From Gordionus sp. m RMFG-2023 (Eukaryota; Nematomorpha; Gordioida; Chordodea; Parachordodidae), in the NCBI RefSeq assembly GCF_954871325.1, contig NC_088776.1:19654052-19718051 (forward strand): a stretch of DNA of 64,000 bases, in the 5' to 3' direction. This document shows, piece after piece, positions 47,301-53,035 of the stretch (position 1 is the stretch's first letter; each line of letters starts with the position of its first letter). The notes beneath the pieces were generated by a model. That model was not told the DNA's origin and ran no database searches. It was given only the letters and a program-made list of their open reading frames with translations. Position numbers and translations under genes: made by a program.

Positions 47301-49234
47301 AGATATAAAATTTACCTCTATTGTTTTTATTATTCCTAATTTCGTAATTACATTTCAATTTTAAATAAATTTTATATTCATTATAATAAAATGTATTTAT
47401 CAAAATTTAACATTTAAATTATTTCATAGCTTGATAATTCCACTCAAATTAATGTAAACTATATAACTATATTTATAATTATCTTTTTCAAGTTTTACAT
47501 TAACAGTTTTTTAACATTAAATAAGGAAAAAATTCTCAAACTACAGAACCCAACAAGATCAAATTTATATAAAACGATCATCTTTATGTAATATTATATT
47601 AATTCCCTAAATTAGGTTTGAAAAATTTTGATTATCCAATACATGCCAATGGGACATTAAAGCAAGAAGAGATCAATGTAAATATTTTAAATACTGTTTT
47701 TAAAATCAAAATTTTAAATTGTTTTATTGAATTTTAGATAAAACCTGGGCCGGGGCAAAAAAAAATTTTAAAAAAAATCCGGGCCGGGCGGGTCCGTGCA
47801 AATGATACCTCCGAAATATATTATCTGTCAAATAACTTTTTATCTATTATTGTATAATATAAAATTAAATCATTTATATAAGCATTCGAAATTATTTAAA
47901 TGTATGTAAATATTTGAAATTATTTATACATTAATATTTTAAATTATTCTCAAGTATTTAAAATTATTAAGTATTTAATATGTTCCTTACAGAACTTTTT
48001 ATTTTTAACCTTTTCATTTATAAATCATATAATAAAATAATTCATTTTTTCTTAAAGAATTTAATTTTTGAGGCAAATCGAATATTCGATCAATAAAATT
48101 GAATAATGTTTTTAATAGTAGTGCGAATTAAGGAATTATTCTATTTGTGTGAATATGAATAATACAATTTAACTCGAAAATACGAATCGGATACAAATAA
48201 TGTGAATATTTGATTCGCGTATTTTTATAGGTATAGTTAGAGGTATATTCACTGATTTTAAATTAAAAAAAATATAGCATTTCTTATACCATTGCCTTTT
48301 TACACATTGCCCTTGTCCGAATATTTTTTAAAAAATATTTTTCAGCCCGATCCGATTTTTTTAGAAATATATTATATTTATTTTTAATTTTTACAGCTAA
48401 TAATGACGATTTAAAGTATAGGTTTTAAAATATATACGATCATCTAATACGATAATTATATTAGATTATATACTTTTTATCAAATAATATAATATAATAT
48501 ATTTTCATTTTTCACCATTTTGTTTATGCTTAAGGTAAAAGGAAGGAAATAATAAAATGATTATGCCACATGGGAAATAATATTTTTTTAAAAATAAAGC
48601 CTAAAATTTCGTAAATAGGCTATTTTAATTAATTTTTAAATTAAATGCATTCTTTAAAAATAGAGTAAAATTTTGATTTTATAGAGTAGTTTGATTTTTA
48701 TTGTAAATATAAATATAATTCTTATATAGATATATGTAAGTAGGTCCATATTTAAAATATTTATCAATACAGATAAATAGTGATAGTAATTTCTCATCTT
48801 TATATTTATATATAATCTTGTTAAGCCTAGTAATATACCGTCAATTCAAATTGAACCAGCGATAGATCCCTTAGTCCATCCGAGAGCTTATTCCTTGACC
48901 GTGGCTGAAAAAAATTTGCCTTGGAAAAAGAATAATATAGAACCAGACGTGATGCAAGAACCCCCAAGAAAACCTAGTAGTATATATCTAGAACGAACTG
49001 ATAACTTTGAAAGTAAAATTTTCTTTCACTTCCATCCTATATATATTTTTTTCTTTTCTGAATATTATTTTAGAATCAACAAGTCAAACATCTAAATTGA
49101 GTAGTCAAAATAAACTAAATGAAAAAAGAGATGAAAACAATTTGAACAAAATCCGTAAAGATAATAACAAGGAATACTTAAATAAGGTATATCATCAAAA
49201 TAAAAATCAAGTAGATGAAAAAACGAAACTTTAG
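8123..49234 (+). CDS. Na+/H+ exchanger (SLC9A1-3-like), complete, 16 coding exons
   Basis: This is a plasma-membrane type cation/proton antiporter, swapping Na+ for H+. Exons are 8123-8351, 13244-13540, 16016-16182, 18223-18377, 18664-18765, 18990-19207, 20690-20898, 27575-27664, 27747-27817, 37932-38096, 40413-40551, 40805-40916, 47103-47192, 47616-47677, 48826-49012 and 49074-49234. Phases agree at all 15 junctions and give 817 codons with no internal stop. Visible features are a signal peptide (residues 1-29, KSFA end), [15 protein letters not shown] in helix 3-4, SAVDPVA, the ion-site GESLLND (N226, D227), YGGLRGA (R420) and TIRPLV at the end of the membrane domain. An [17 protein letters not shown] helix follows and resembles the CHP-binding site of NHE1. 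The tail is hydrophilic with KRFS and QRKS sites. The start is the first ATG after an in-frame stop at 8093. Insect Nhe2/vertebrate NHE1-3 are the nearest group; the orthologue is not settled. Confidence 0.93.
8361..8474 (+). repeat. 57-bp tandem duplication just inside intron 1
   Basis: Two essentially identical 57-bp units, each containing ATACAAACCAAAATACAATT, lie head to tail 10 bases after the exon 1 donor. Because 57 is a multiple of three, the exon frame stays open through both copies to 8482. This makes a spurious C-terminal extension if the intron is ignored. Confidence 0.85.
8651..9010. mobile_element. GC-cored hAT MITE, copy 1
   Basis: The ends are TAGAGATCTGCA and TGCAGATCACTA, a 12-bp inverted repeat with one mismatch and the TAGNG start usual for hAT. 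A perfect 8-bp duplication, ATGTGAAA, flanks it (8643-8650, 9011-9018). Inside are GGCCCGGCCC-type blocks at both ends and an AT-rich middle. There is no coding sequence. It lies in intron 1. Confidence 0.85.
9027..11575. repeat. 2.5 kb palindromic foldback with G/C tracts
   Basis: The left arm begins near AGCGTTTTGAGCGCATTT, then TTTTTCTTGGCCTTAT and ATCAATCGATAGCTAATC (9094-9160). The right arm carries the reverse complements near 11425-11570. Within the arms a motif like AAAATTTGATATGGATATC recurs every 210-260 bases beside poly-G tracts (near 9705, 9962, 10207, 10427). These face poly-C tracts on the right (near 10941, 11065, 11187, 11288), so the axis is near 10690. The arms are diverged, so it is old. 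No coding sequence or clear target duplication was found. It fills much of intron 1. Confidence 0.75.
9286..9690. mobile_element. Diverged GC-rich MITE inside the palindrome
   Basis: GC-rich blocks (GGCAGGGTCTGCCC, GGGCCAGGCCGGG, ATGGGCCGGGTCTGGG) border an AT-rich middle, as in the GC-cored hAT MITEs. It begins CAGAGATCTTCATGGG, a hAT-like CAGNG end. The right end is unclear. It interrupts only the left arm of the palindrome, so it inserted later. Confidence 0.45.
11576..13243. other. AT-rich remainder of intron 1
   Basis: No open frame, paired ends or family match could be supported. The exon 2 acceptor at its end, TTTTAAG, lacks a real pyrimidine tract. Confidence 0.45.
13244..13540 (+). 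CDS. Exchanger exon 2
   Basis: Residues 77-175. It includes [34 protein letters not shown] and AVVGTLWN, the best conserved stretch of the membrane domain. The acceptor is TTTTAAG|GT and the donor ACAG|GTACTA. Confidence 0.9.
14288..14744. mobile_element. GC-cored hAT MITE, copy 2
   Basis: It starts TAGAGATCTG and ends GCAGATCACTA, with GGCCCGGCCC and GGGCCGGGCC blocks inside. The flanks ATCGCCAG (14280-14287) and ATCACCAG (14745-14752) are an 8-bp duplication with one change. It is about 100 bp longer than copy 1, because the right GC-rich block (CGGGTT/GGGCCGG) is repeated. It lies in intron 2. Confidence 0.82.
14753..16015. other. Rest of intron 2, nothing recognised
   Basis: AT-rich intron sequence without a supported element or open frame. 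Confidence 0.4.
16016..16182 (+). CDS. Exchanger exon 3: ion-site helix
   Basis: Residues 176-231. It carries [14 protein letters not shown] and [13 protein letters not shown]. The adjacent Asn226-Asp227 pair corresponds to the transport-site Asn-Asp of NHE1. The donor is ATA|GTAAGT, phase 0. Confidence 0.92.
16662..17420 (+). pseudogene. hAT transposase fragment
   Basis: The frame 16662-17087 encodes 141 residues, including [16 protein letters not shown] and GSVEEYY. The homologous reading then shifts to [17 protein letters not shown] (from about 17070). It later gives [13 protein letters not shown] and [16 protein letters not shown] (about 17300-17415), which correspond to the hAT C-terminal dimerisation region (usually LLTLPVS...ERSFS). 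The end of that domain, [13 protein letters not shown], continues after the nested element, near 17615-17660. At least one frame change and several stops make it non-functional. The N-terminal DNA-binding domain is missing. Confidence 0.7.
17421..17582. mobile_element. GC-rich MITE nested in the hAT transposase
   Basis: It runs from CAGAGCCCTGCAG to CTGCAAGTCTCTG, a hAT-like inverted pair, with CCCGGCCCGGG inside. It splits the C-terminal transposase region. The same site in the sister copy is occupied by a longer version (33826-34183), so the insertion predates the spread of this hAT subfamily. Confidence 0.65.
18223..18377 (+). CDS. Exchanger exon 4
   Basis: Residues 232-282 plus two bases: VLYNMFGSF, then two glycine-rich helices ([16 protein letters not shown]) and FTGWLT. 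The acceptor is TTATCAG|GTG. The donor is ACTAA|GTACAT, which splits Lys283. Confidence 0.88.
18664..18765 (+). CDS. Exchanger exon 5
   Basis: Residues 283-316 plus two bases: [20 protein letters not shown] and [10 protein letters not shown], matching the [20 protein letters not shown] helix of NHE1. The acceptor is GAAAAG|G and the donor TTAGC|GTAAGC. Confidence 0.9.
18990..19207 (+). CDS. Exchanger exon 6
   Basis: Residues 317-389 plus one base: [14 protein letters not shown] and [13 protein letters not shown], conserved in SLC9A1-5. The acceptor is TTTTCAAAG|A and the donor TATAG|GTATAA. Confidence 0.92.
19279..20606. repeat. Inverted repeat flanking a hAT insertion
   Basis: About 40 bases at 19279-19318 (TTTAATGTAACATATTAACG onward to ACACATGCAT) reappear reverse-complemented at 20562-20606 (ATGCATGTGTTT to TTACATTAAAT). 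The hAT at 19375-20561 sits between them. The pair looks like an older palindromic MITE that the hAT entered near its centre. Confidence 0.7.
19375..20561 (-). mobile_element. Degenerate hAT transposon in intron 6
   Basis: It starts CAGTGGCGTATCCAGG, followed by a 14-base G tract. It ends in a C tract and GGTTACGCGCCTG. The flanks ATACATGT (19367-19374) and ATGCATGT (20562-20569) differ at one base. A 71-codon frame on the - strand (19869-20084) contains [19 protein letters not shown] and [20 protein letters not shown], typical of the middle of hAT-type transposases. The rest of the protein is gone. Confidence 0.8.
20690..20898 (+). CDS. Exchanger exon 7
   Basis: Residues 390-459. It contains [19 protein letters not shown], where Arg420 matches NHE1 Arg440 of the pH-sensing segment, and VVIFTSFFQ. 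The acceptor is GGCAAG|GT and the donor TTTCAG|GTAATG, phase 0. Confidence 0.93.
21600..21866 (+). pseudogene. pogo transposase N-terminal HTH fragment
   Basis: 88 codons. A psq/CENP-B-type helix-turn-helix ([18 protein letters not shown], residues about 30-48) is followed by [17 protein letters not shown], the start of the second DNA-binding lobe. The protein stops where the internal deletion begins. Confidence 0.82.
21866..22170 (+). repeat. About 93-bp tandem repeat at the pogo deletion
   Basis: Three to four copies of a unit containing TATATTGTATTTCATAATTT and TGGTAACTTTAA sit exactly where the catalytic core should be encoded. This suggests slippage or repair filling after a deletion. 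Confidence 0.85.
22190..22822 (+). pseudogene. pogo transposase C-terminus with PHD-like finger
   Basis: The segment [18 protein letters not shown], then [15 protein letters not shown] one frame over, is the usual end of the pogo DDE domain. The open frame 22394-22822 continues with an acidic linker and a Lys-rich stretch. It ends in a zinc finger, CVICNKNY...[15 protein letters not shown]...CPYC, found at the tail of many arthropod pogo-type transposases. There is one frame change near 22255. Confidence 0.8.
23290..24300 (-). pseudogene. Integrase of the Gypsy fossil
   Basis: It shows an HHCC zinc motif (HRGHPG...CCKSC), the first catalytic Asp in HIDLTG (near 24055), the second in VSDNGTQF (near 23890) and the Glu in [12 protein letters not shown] (near 23790). 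A C-terminal region with [17 protein letters not shown] follows. It belongs to the broken element. Confidence 0.9.
24540..25960 (-). pseudogene. Reverse transcriptase and RNase H of the Gypsy fossil
   Basis: RT motifs visible in order are [37 protein letters not shown] and the catalytic FLDD (near 25370). The connection domain and RNase H ([11 protein letters not shown] near 24940, ADALSRLG near 24550) follow. All are typical of Ty3/Gypsy pol. It belongs to the broken element. Confidence 0.92.
25980..26290 (-). pseudogene. Aspartic protease region of the Gypsy fossil
   Basis: A retropepsin-like segment with [14 protein letters not shown] near its end lies directly before the reverse transcriptase, as expected for the family. 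The active-site block is only partly convincing. It belongs to the broken element. Confidence 0.5.
26330..27160 (-). pseudogene. gag region of the Gypsy fossil
   Basis: The N-terminal part is built on a repeated [11 protein letters not shown] unit. A capsid-like segment follows, then a CCHC zinc knuckle ([14 protein letters not shown]) near 26340-26380. This is the usual gag order for Ty3/Gypsy. It is part of a broken element. Confidence 0.7.
27060..27165 (-). repeat. 33-45-bp coding repeat at the gag N-terminus
   Basis: About three units with the core GGAACTACTTCCATTGA (plus strand) lie in tandem and keep the frame, giving a repeated MEVVPIKV peptide. Confidence 0.75.
27211..27382 (-). repeat. 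5' LTR of the Gypsy fossil
   Basis: 172 bp, intact compared with its partner. On the element's strand it begins TGTAATATAAATG and ends ACTTCA. Just inside, at about 27194-27210, TTGGCGACGATTTTT is a plausible primer binding site. Confidence 0.8.
27575..27664 (+). CDS. Exchanger exon 8
   Basis: Residues 460-489: [17 protein letters not shown], the end of the last helix and start of the cytosolic tail. The acceptor TATATAAG|G has no pyrimidine tract and the donor is CAGA|GTAAAT. Confidence 0.9.
27747..27817 (+). CDS. Exchanger exon 9
   Basis: Residues 490-512 plus two bases: [15 protein letters not shown], matching FLDHLLTGIEDICG of NHE1. Intron 8 before it is only 82 bp. The donor is GAAAA|GTTTAT. 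Confidence 0.9.
28453..28558 (+). repeat. Three 35-bp tandem repeats
   Basis: GAGAAATATTATCTAAAGAT followed by ATTTTTATAATTGG is repeated three times almost without change in intron 9. Confidence 0.9.
28560..31017. other. Intron 9 sequence, nothing recognised
   Basis: AT-rich intron. No paired ends or credible open frame were found over this stretch. Confidence 0.4.
31018..31600 (+). pseudogene. Retroelement ORF C-terminal fragment (RPDG family)
   Basis: An open frame reads [11 protein letters not shown], then [19 protein letters not shown], and a Cys/His cluster (PHTCQQC...[12 protein letters not shown]). After one stop at 31451 it gives [10 protein letters not shown] and NGKSLIWDA. From memory of protein families, this block lies downstream of reverse transcriptase in a group of animal retroelements. 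The RT itself is not present. The region is clearly less AT-rich than its surroundings, which suggests a fairly recent arrival. Confidence 0.65.
33153..34581 (+). mobile_element. Degenerate hAT transposon, copy B
   Basis: A perfect 8-bp duplication, TAATGTAC, flanks it (33145-33152, 34582-34589). The ends GGCGTACGCAGCGGGGG and CTGCGTACGCGCCTG, with G and C tracts inside, match copy A at 16287-18069. Most of the coding part kept by copy A at about 16600-16970 is deleted here. Fragments of the C-terminal domain survive (near 33680-33790 and 34210-34280), on either side of the nested GC-rich unit. Confidence 0.87.
33826..34183. mobile_element. GC-rich MITE nested in hAT copy B
   Basis: It begins CAGAGGCCTGCAG at the same site as the shorter insert in copy A and contains several GGCCCGG blocks around an AT-rich core. 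The core (GTTAATAATAACGATTT) also resembles 48390-48420. The right end is eroded. Confidence 0.6.
35364..35779 (-). repeat. Extra foldback arm beside copy 1
   Basis: A second partial arm in the same orientation: AT-rich inner part, then CCTTTTTTGATTG-type units, ending GGGAAACCATG followed by TA. It abuts the first element at TA, as if one element had inserted into an arm of another. Confidence 0.7.
35856..37051. mobile_element. hAT element, non-coding, intron 9
   Basis: Inverted ends CATAGGCGTAGCC and GGCTACGCCTATG are flanked by a perfect 8-bp duplication, TGCTGTTG (35848-35855, 37052-37059). A 14-base C tract lies near the right end. No transposase frame remains. The spurious frame at 36945-37166 runs across its right end. 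Confidence 0.88.
37370..37497. repeat. ATTCG-rich repeat, copy 1
   Basis: It contains repeated GAATA/TATTC words (ATTCGTATTCGTTACTATTC, GAATATTCGATC) and ends TTTTTATATAGGTCTAG. A related block ends TTTTTATAGGTATAG at about 48240. Possibly an eroded hAT MITE. Confidence 0.45.
37932..38096 (+). CDS. Exchanger exon 10: start of the regulatory tail
   Basis: Residues 513-567 plus two bases. [17 protein letters not shown] resembles the juxtamembrane helix that binds calcineurin-homologous proteins in NHE1. [14 protein letters not shown] then matches the conserved HKLELKQAIEL segment. The acceptor is TTACAG|A and the donor ATCAC|GTAAGT. Confidence 0.88.
38219..38625. mobile_element. GC-rich hAT-like MITE in intron 10
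   Basis: It begins CAGACCTGTAAGAG and ends CCTTCAGATCTCTG, with GGCCCGG blocks near both ends and an AT-rich middle. No clean 8-bp duplication was found. Confidence 0.5.
38700..39400 (-). pseudogene. Second retroelement ORF C-terminal fragment
   Basis: The - strand gives [16 protein letters not shown], then [20 protein letters not shown] and KKCGKEFD, then KISWDFTL and a tail near 38830-38755 resembling [10 protein letters not shown]. The block order (variable LRLG, Cys cluster, WDFTC) is the same as at 31018-31600, but the sequence is much more decayed, with several frame changes and stops. It lies antisense to the exchanger in intron 10. Confidence 0.55.
39401..40412. other. Rest of intron 10
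   Basis: The first few hundred bases may continue the antisense retroelement relic. No block could be matched with confidence. The remainder is AT-rich. Confidence 0.35.
40413..40551 (+). CDS. Exchanger exon 11
   Basis: Residues 568-614: [16 protein letters not shown], then [19 protein letters not shown]. The acceptor is TTATGCAG|A. The donor is the least certain of the gene: CCGCT|GTTAAA keeps phase 0, but GACGCC|GTTGAT 36 bases earlier would also fit. Confidence 0.78.
40805..40916 (+). CDS. Exchanger exon 12
   Basis: Residues 615-651 plus one base: [14 protein letters not shown] and [21 protein letters not shown] is a basic-residue kinase-type site. The acceptor is AAAATAG|A and the donor GAAA|GTATAT. 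Confidence 0.8.
41930..42095 (+). repeat. Short AT tandem array
   Basis: Eight or nine degenerate units of about 18 bases with the core TATAAAATATTAAAACTTA, in intron 12. Confidence 0.85.
42900..43295. mobile_element. Eroded hAT remnant in intron 12
   Basis: The right end, AAAATCCTGGATACACCTTTG after a C-rich tract, resembles the hAT end at 37030-37051 (AAAATCCTGGCTACGCCTATG). The left side has a C-rich block near 42940. Neither the left terminus nor a duplication is clear. Confidence 0.5.
45266..45989. mobile_element. MITE with TTAGTGTTGT ends
   Basis: A perfect 10-bp inverted end pair, TTAGTGTTGT and ACAACACTAA. Inside both ends lie repeated GTAACTAGTTAC-like words. A related stretch of the same words is at 62596-62810. 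No coding sequence. It lies in intron 12. Confidence 0.6.
46125..46380. mobile_element. GC-rich MITE fragment in intron 12
   Basis: GATCCGGCCCGG on the left and GGCTGTTGCGGGCTGC on the right border an AT-rich middle, as in the other GC-cored MITEs. The ends are eroded. Confidence 0.4.
47103..47192 (+). CDS. Exchanger exon 13
   Basis: Residues 652-681 plus one base: [20 protein letters not shown]. The acceptor ACAATATAG|A is weak and was chosen because the phase fits both neighbours. The donor is GACG|GTGATT. If the intron is retained the frame meets TGA within five codons, giving a shorter tail. Confidence 0.75.
47616..47677 (+). CDS. Exchanger exon 14 (62 bp)
   Basis: Residues 682-702: [20 protein letters not shown]. 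It has a clean acceptor, AAATTAG|GT, and donor, ATCAAT|GTAAAT. It is needed to carry phase 1 from exon 13 to phase 0 in exon 15. Confidence 0.78.
47740..47810. mobile_element. GC-rich MITE scrap after exon 14
   Basis: CCTGGGCCGGGGC and TCCGGGCCGGGCGGGTCC are characteristic GC blocks of the hAT MITEs. Only one end remains. Confidence 0.4.
48050..48243. repeat. ATTCG-rich repeat, copy 2
   Basis: Contains TCGAATATTCGATC and ends TTTTTATAGGTATAG, related to 37370-37497. Confidence 0.45.
48826..49012 (+). CDS. Exchanger exon 15
   Basis: Residues 703-764 plus one base: [19 protein letters not shown], then [12 protein letters not shown]. The N-LPW-K/R segment recurs near the tail end of other invertebrate exchangers. 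The acceptor is TTGTTAAG|C and the donor TTTGAAA|GTAAAA. Confidence 0.85.
49074..49234 (+). CDS. Exchanger exon 16 and stop
   Basis: Residues 765-817, a very polar Lys/Asn/Gln-rich end ([20 protein letters not shown]) closing with TAG at 49232-49234. Intron 15 before it is only 61 bp. The acceptor is TTATTTTAG|A. Confidence 0.85.
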
Positions 49235-49241
49235 CATTATA

Positions 49242-49252
49242 AATAAATAAAA
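49242..49252 (+). terminator. Candidate poly(A) signal of the exchanger
   Basis: Overlapping AATAAA hexamers begin 8 bases after the stop codon, so a very short 3' untranslated region is possible. Chance matches are common in this composition. Confidence 0.45.
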
Positions 49253-50277
49253 CGTATTCCTATATATGCAACTTATGGCAGATGTTTTATTTATTAACTG
49301 TAACTATTTACAAAATTTTTTAAACATTATATCATATACAAACCTTATATTATTATGTATCAAATATATTTTGAAAAATTACAACCGGTTCAAAGAGTAT
49401 AATTCCAATAGTCCGCAATAATTCCTAAAGATCACACCTGACTTGGTAAGTAAGTTAAGTGAATACATTAATGGCGTTAAAAATCGATAGAGCCATTACT
49501 ACGAGAGAAGGGGAGAGTAGTTTTCACTAATTTTTTGCACACCCCCCCCCCGCCCTTTTCATAAATTTTTACGCTTTAATTGAATTGTTATTTAAAAGAA
49601 TGTATAAATATTATATAAATTATACACAATTAGTTGTTAATTACAATTTTACAATATTTCATTAGTATTACCTAATTCATATTCTAAATTCCTTATCCAC
49701 AATCACCGAATCCCATTTAAAAACGACGAATGTTAGGATGCGAAAAAGATAACAAAGAGAATATGATCAAAATATATTTAAAAAATTAGCCCCATCACCC
49801 TGCCATTTCTTATAACAAAAATTTCCAGTTACTGTCCTGGTTATCAAAATATAATCCTAAGAAATTGACAAATTTTTAGTTAAAATCTTTCAGAAATGTT
49901 TGCATTTTTAAATTATGTAAATGAAAGATTTCGGTGATTTAAAAATTTTTTTATTATCCAATAAAGATTCCTGAAAATATAATTCATTATAATTATTACA
50001 GTAAATTATGAAGATTCTTATTTCATTTCGCTTTTGTAGTTCTAGTCTAACTCGATTTCTACTAACTCAAATATTACTAATGGCATTTGATTACCAACTC
50101 AGTCCTTTATTACAAATGATTTTTATTAGATAATATAAAATGGTTAATTAAATGTTCTATTATTTCGACAAATATTTGTAAATTCGCCTCAAATTGATTT
50201 TGAATAAATTGAGATAAATATAGAAACCAGAATCTAAATAAAAATAAAAATCTACAACCAAAGCTTACAACCACAGG
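49253..50277. other. 3' flank of the exchanger, nothing recognised
   Basis: AT-rich, with one C10 tract near 49542 that could be the worn end of a hAT. No other support. Confidence 0.4.
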
Positions 50278-50285
50278 GTCCCTAT

Positions 50286-50659
50286 TAGTGATCTGCATCG
50301 GGCCTAATTTTTCAAGCCCGGCCCGGCTCGAAATATTTTAAAAAATTTTGCCAGCCCGGCCCGAACCCGCAATTATTTTTGAAAAATTTCACCGGCCCGG
50401 CCCGAATTTATTATAAATATAGAAATTAATTTTTATAAATAATTCAAAATAAACGATATATGTTATATGGTGTCTAGTTTCTATAAATAAAATCAAATAT
50501 TTTTATTTCACATTAAAAATTCACCATAAAATTGATAAATTTAGATATATTTTAAAAAAATTCTAAAGCCCGACCCGGCCCGACCCGAATTTTCTTAAAA
50601 AATATTAAGCCCCAACCCGCAGGCTGGGTACGGGCGTGACTTACTTTTGCAGATCTCTA
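50286..50659. mobile_element. GC-cored hAT MITE, copy 3 (reverse)
   Basis: It starts TAGTGATCTGCATCGGGCC and ends TTTTGCAGATCTCTA, opposite in orientation to copies 1 and 2. The flanks GTCCCTAT (50278-50285) and GTTCCTAT (50660-50667) differ at one base. The interior has the same GGCCCGGCCC blocks. Confidence 0.85.
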
Positions 50660-50667
50660 GTTCCTAT

Positions 50668-52133
50668 CACAATTTCACAATTTTTTTTAAATAATTATGA
50701 ATATATTTTAAAATCCTTTCTTTTTTCTTAAAAAAATGAAATATACCATATTATTTCATTTTTTTCTGATAAAATTTCATAAAAATTTGATTTTTATTTT
50801 AAAATATATAAAAACATTATGATGAATTTTAGTCTATCAAAATTGATATTGAGGAGAAGTACATAACCTGGCGCCTTCTCTTAAATTTAATAAAAGGATC
50901 ATAGTTAATGCCAATTGTTTATAATTCTTATAAAGAATATCGACAGCAGATCTTACAATTTAAGCATATTAATAAATAGTCAATAAATTTTATATTTCGA
51001 TGTTCAAAAGAACAATTTGGTCAAAAATAAAATATATTAAGCAAGTTCTCTAAGTAAATTTAAAAGTTGTGAGCCTAATTTTGCAGCTCCATAGGAAGTT
51101 TTCAAAAAAATGGAGCCCCCCCCCCCAAATGCCATCAAAAACTTGATATAAAAAATAAAACTTGAATCTCATAAGAATAATTAAAGTTAAAAATAAAATT
51201 TTTACCTCTTATAATGGGGTGGCCTTAAGCCTGTTTTAAAGTACCATGGCCTTGAATAACGTTAATAAATTAATTAATTAGGAGATAAGAGTGCAAAGTA
51301 ATCGCGTTAGAACCCCTCCAAAATAGATATACAATAAATCTTTAATTTCACAAGGAGCAATAAAAGCTAAATTAAAATTTATACTGTTAATATATCAAAA
51401 ATTCAAAACAAAAAACATAAACTCGTTTAGGCATCTGTTGCCAGAGGTAATATTAACTAATTAAGTATTGTATATTTTTTACTATAATAAGAATAACATA
51501 ATAATATTAAAACAATTAATTACATATTATGCTAAAAAAATATTATCTGTTTGTGTTTTGATCTCTTTTTTATAAAGGCGAAAACCTGGCCTTACAATTT
51601 TTTTATACAGATAAGCATAGAATGATCTTAGAGACATTTGCTTGAAATTTACATAAAGCGTACAAATTCAACAAGGATTTTGGACTTTAAAACTGACTAA
51701 TGGGCAGTCATATTAGAAAATAAATAAAAGTAAGAAAATAGAATATATGCACCTTTTTTGATATTCGAATCATTATTTAATATGGGTATTTTATTTTATA
51801 GTAAATCTTTAATTGAATGGCAATCGAGAATCGTAAGTTATTTTCATACCTTGACCCTTGATATCTCCAAATATATATTGCTAAAATTTGAACGAGGTTT
51901 TCACACAAAATTTACTCAAATCTGAATAGGTCAGTCCAAAATCACGCTTTTTTTAATGGATTTGATATGGAATAATCCCATTATAATATTTATTTTTCAT
52001 GAAAATTAAGGCTTAAAAATTTTTTATTTGACTTTAACAATAAACTACCTTTAAAATTGCACTTAAAATGTTACTCGTTTTTCTCTTAAAATTAACTTCA
52101 CTAGATTTTATTGATGGAAGTGAAACATTATAT
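50668..52133. other. AT-rich spacer, nothing recognised
   Basis: No supported gene or element, apart from a C13 tract near 51117. Confidence 0.4.
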
Positions 52134-52437
52134 TACAGGGTTCCCATTCAAAAAAGGAAAAGTCCCCCAAAAAAGTGTCAATCAAAAAAGGTAACAAATG
52201 GAAAGGAAAAGTGTCAATCAAAGAAGGAAAATTCCCATTCAAAAAAGGAAAATCATTATTTTTTAAAAAAATATTATAAGTTTTTATTTTTCTTACTGTA
52301 TCTTTCTCAATTTATTTTTCTTCACATTTTTAATAATTCTTTTGCATTTTTAATAATAATTTATATATTTTCCATTATTTTTCTTCACCTTTGTGCTCCA
52401 TATTTTAAACAATTCTTTACTTTTAGAGGGTTTCCCA

Positions 52438-53035
52438 CAGGGACCCGAACCGTTATATATAACGGTTCAGTTTGGTTGGTTCGATATGTAAAAAATTATA
52501 ATGGTTACGTTTTGGTTACAGTTCTTAAGAAAAAATTTAAAAAGGTTCGGTTCGGTTCAGTTAATTATAAAGGTTCATAATGGTTCATTACGGTTAGAAA
52601 TATTTTTTTTTATTGAAGCAACACCATCGTCTAATTTATCTTTATTATAAGCATCTATGAATTATATAAAAAAAAATATATAAGATTCAAAATAACTCAT
52701 TTTTAAATATATTATATGTAATATATTTTCTCGTAGGATTCATATTTGTTTGTTGTGACGATAACACAAATTTTAGCCCCGAAAGGCCCTTTCTACAGAA
52801 ACTTATGTTGCGAGAACCATCAGTACTATAAGAGCAAGTTTATATAATTCTGGACATTAAAATTTTTTGATTCCTAAATTATAAAACCTGAACCGGTTTG
52901 AACCGGTTTAACCTTTTTTTATAAAGGTTCTTTTTACTCCTTCAAAAAATAATTATATCGGTTCGGTTACGGTTCTGATATTTATAACGGTTTGTAATGG
53001 TTTAACGGTTCGTTACGGTTCACTCCGGGTCTCTG
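52438..53035. mobile_element. hAT MITE in the left foldback arm
   Basis: It starts CAGGGACCCGAACCGTTA and ends CTCCGGGTCTCTG. GGTTCGGTTC and ACGGTT words are repeated inside both ends. The flanks GTTTCCCA (52430-52437) and GTTTCACA (53036-53043) differ at one base. No intact coding sequence. Confidence 0.82.

Noticed and set aside
52068-52580. 170-codon frame
   Set aside because: It reads through a foldback arm and a hAT MITE end. The Lys/Ser repeats come from the minisatellite.
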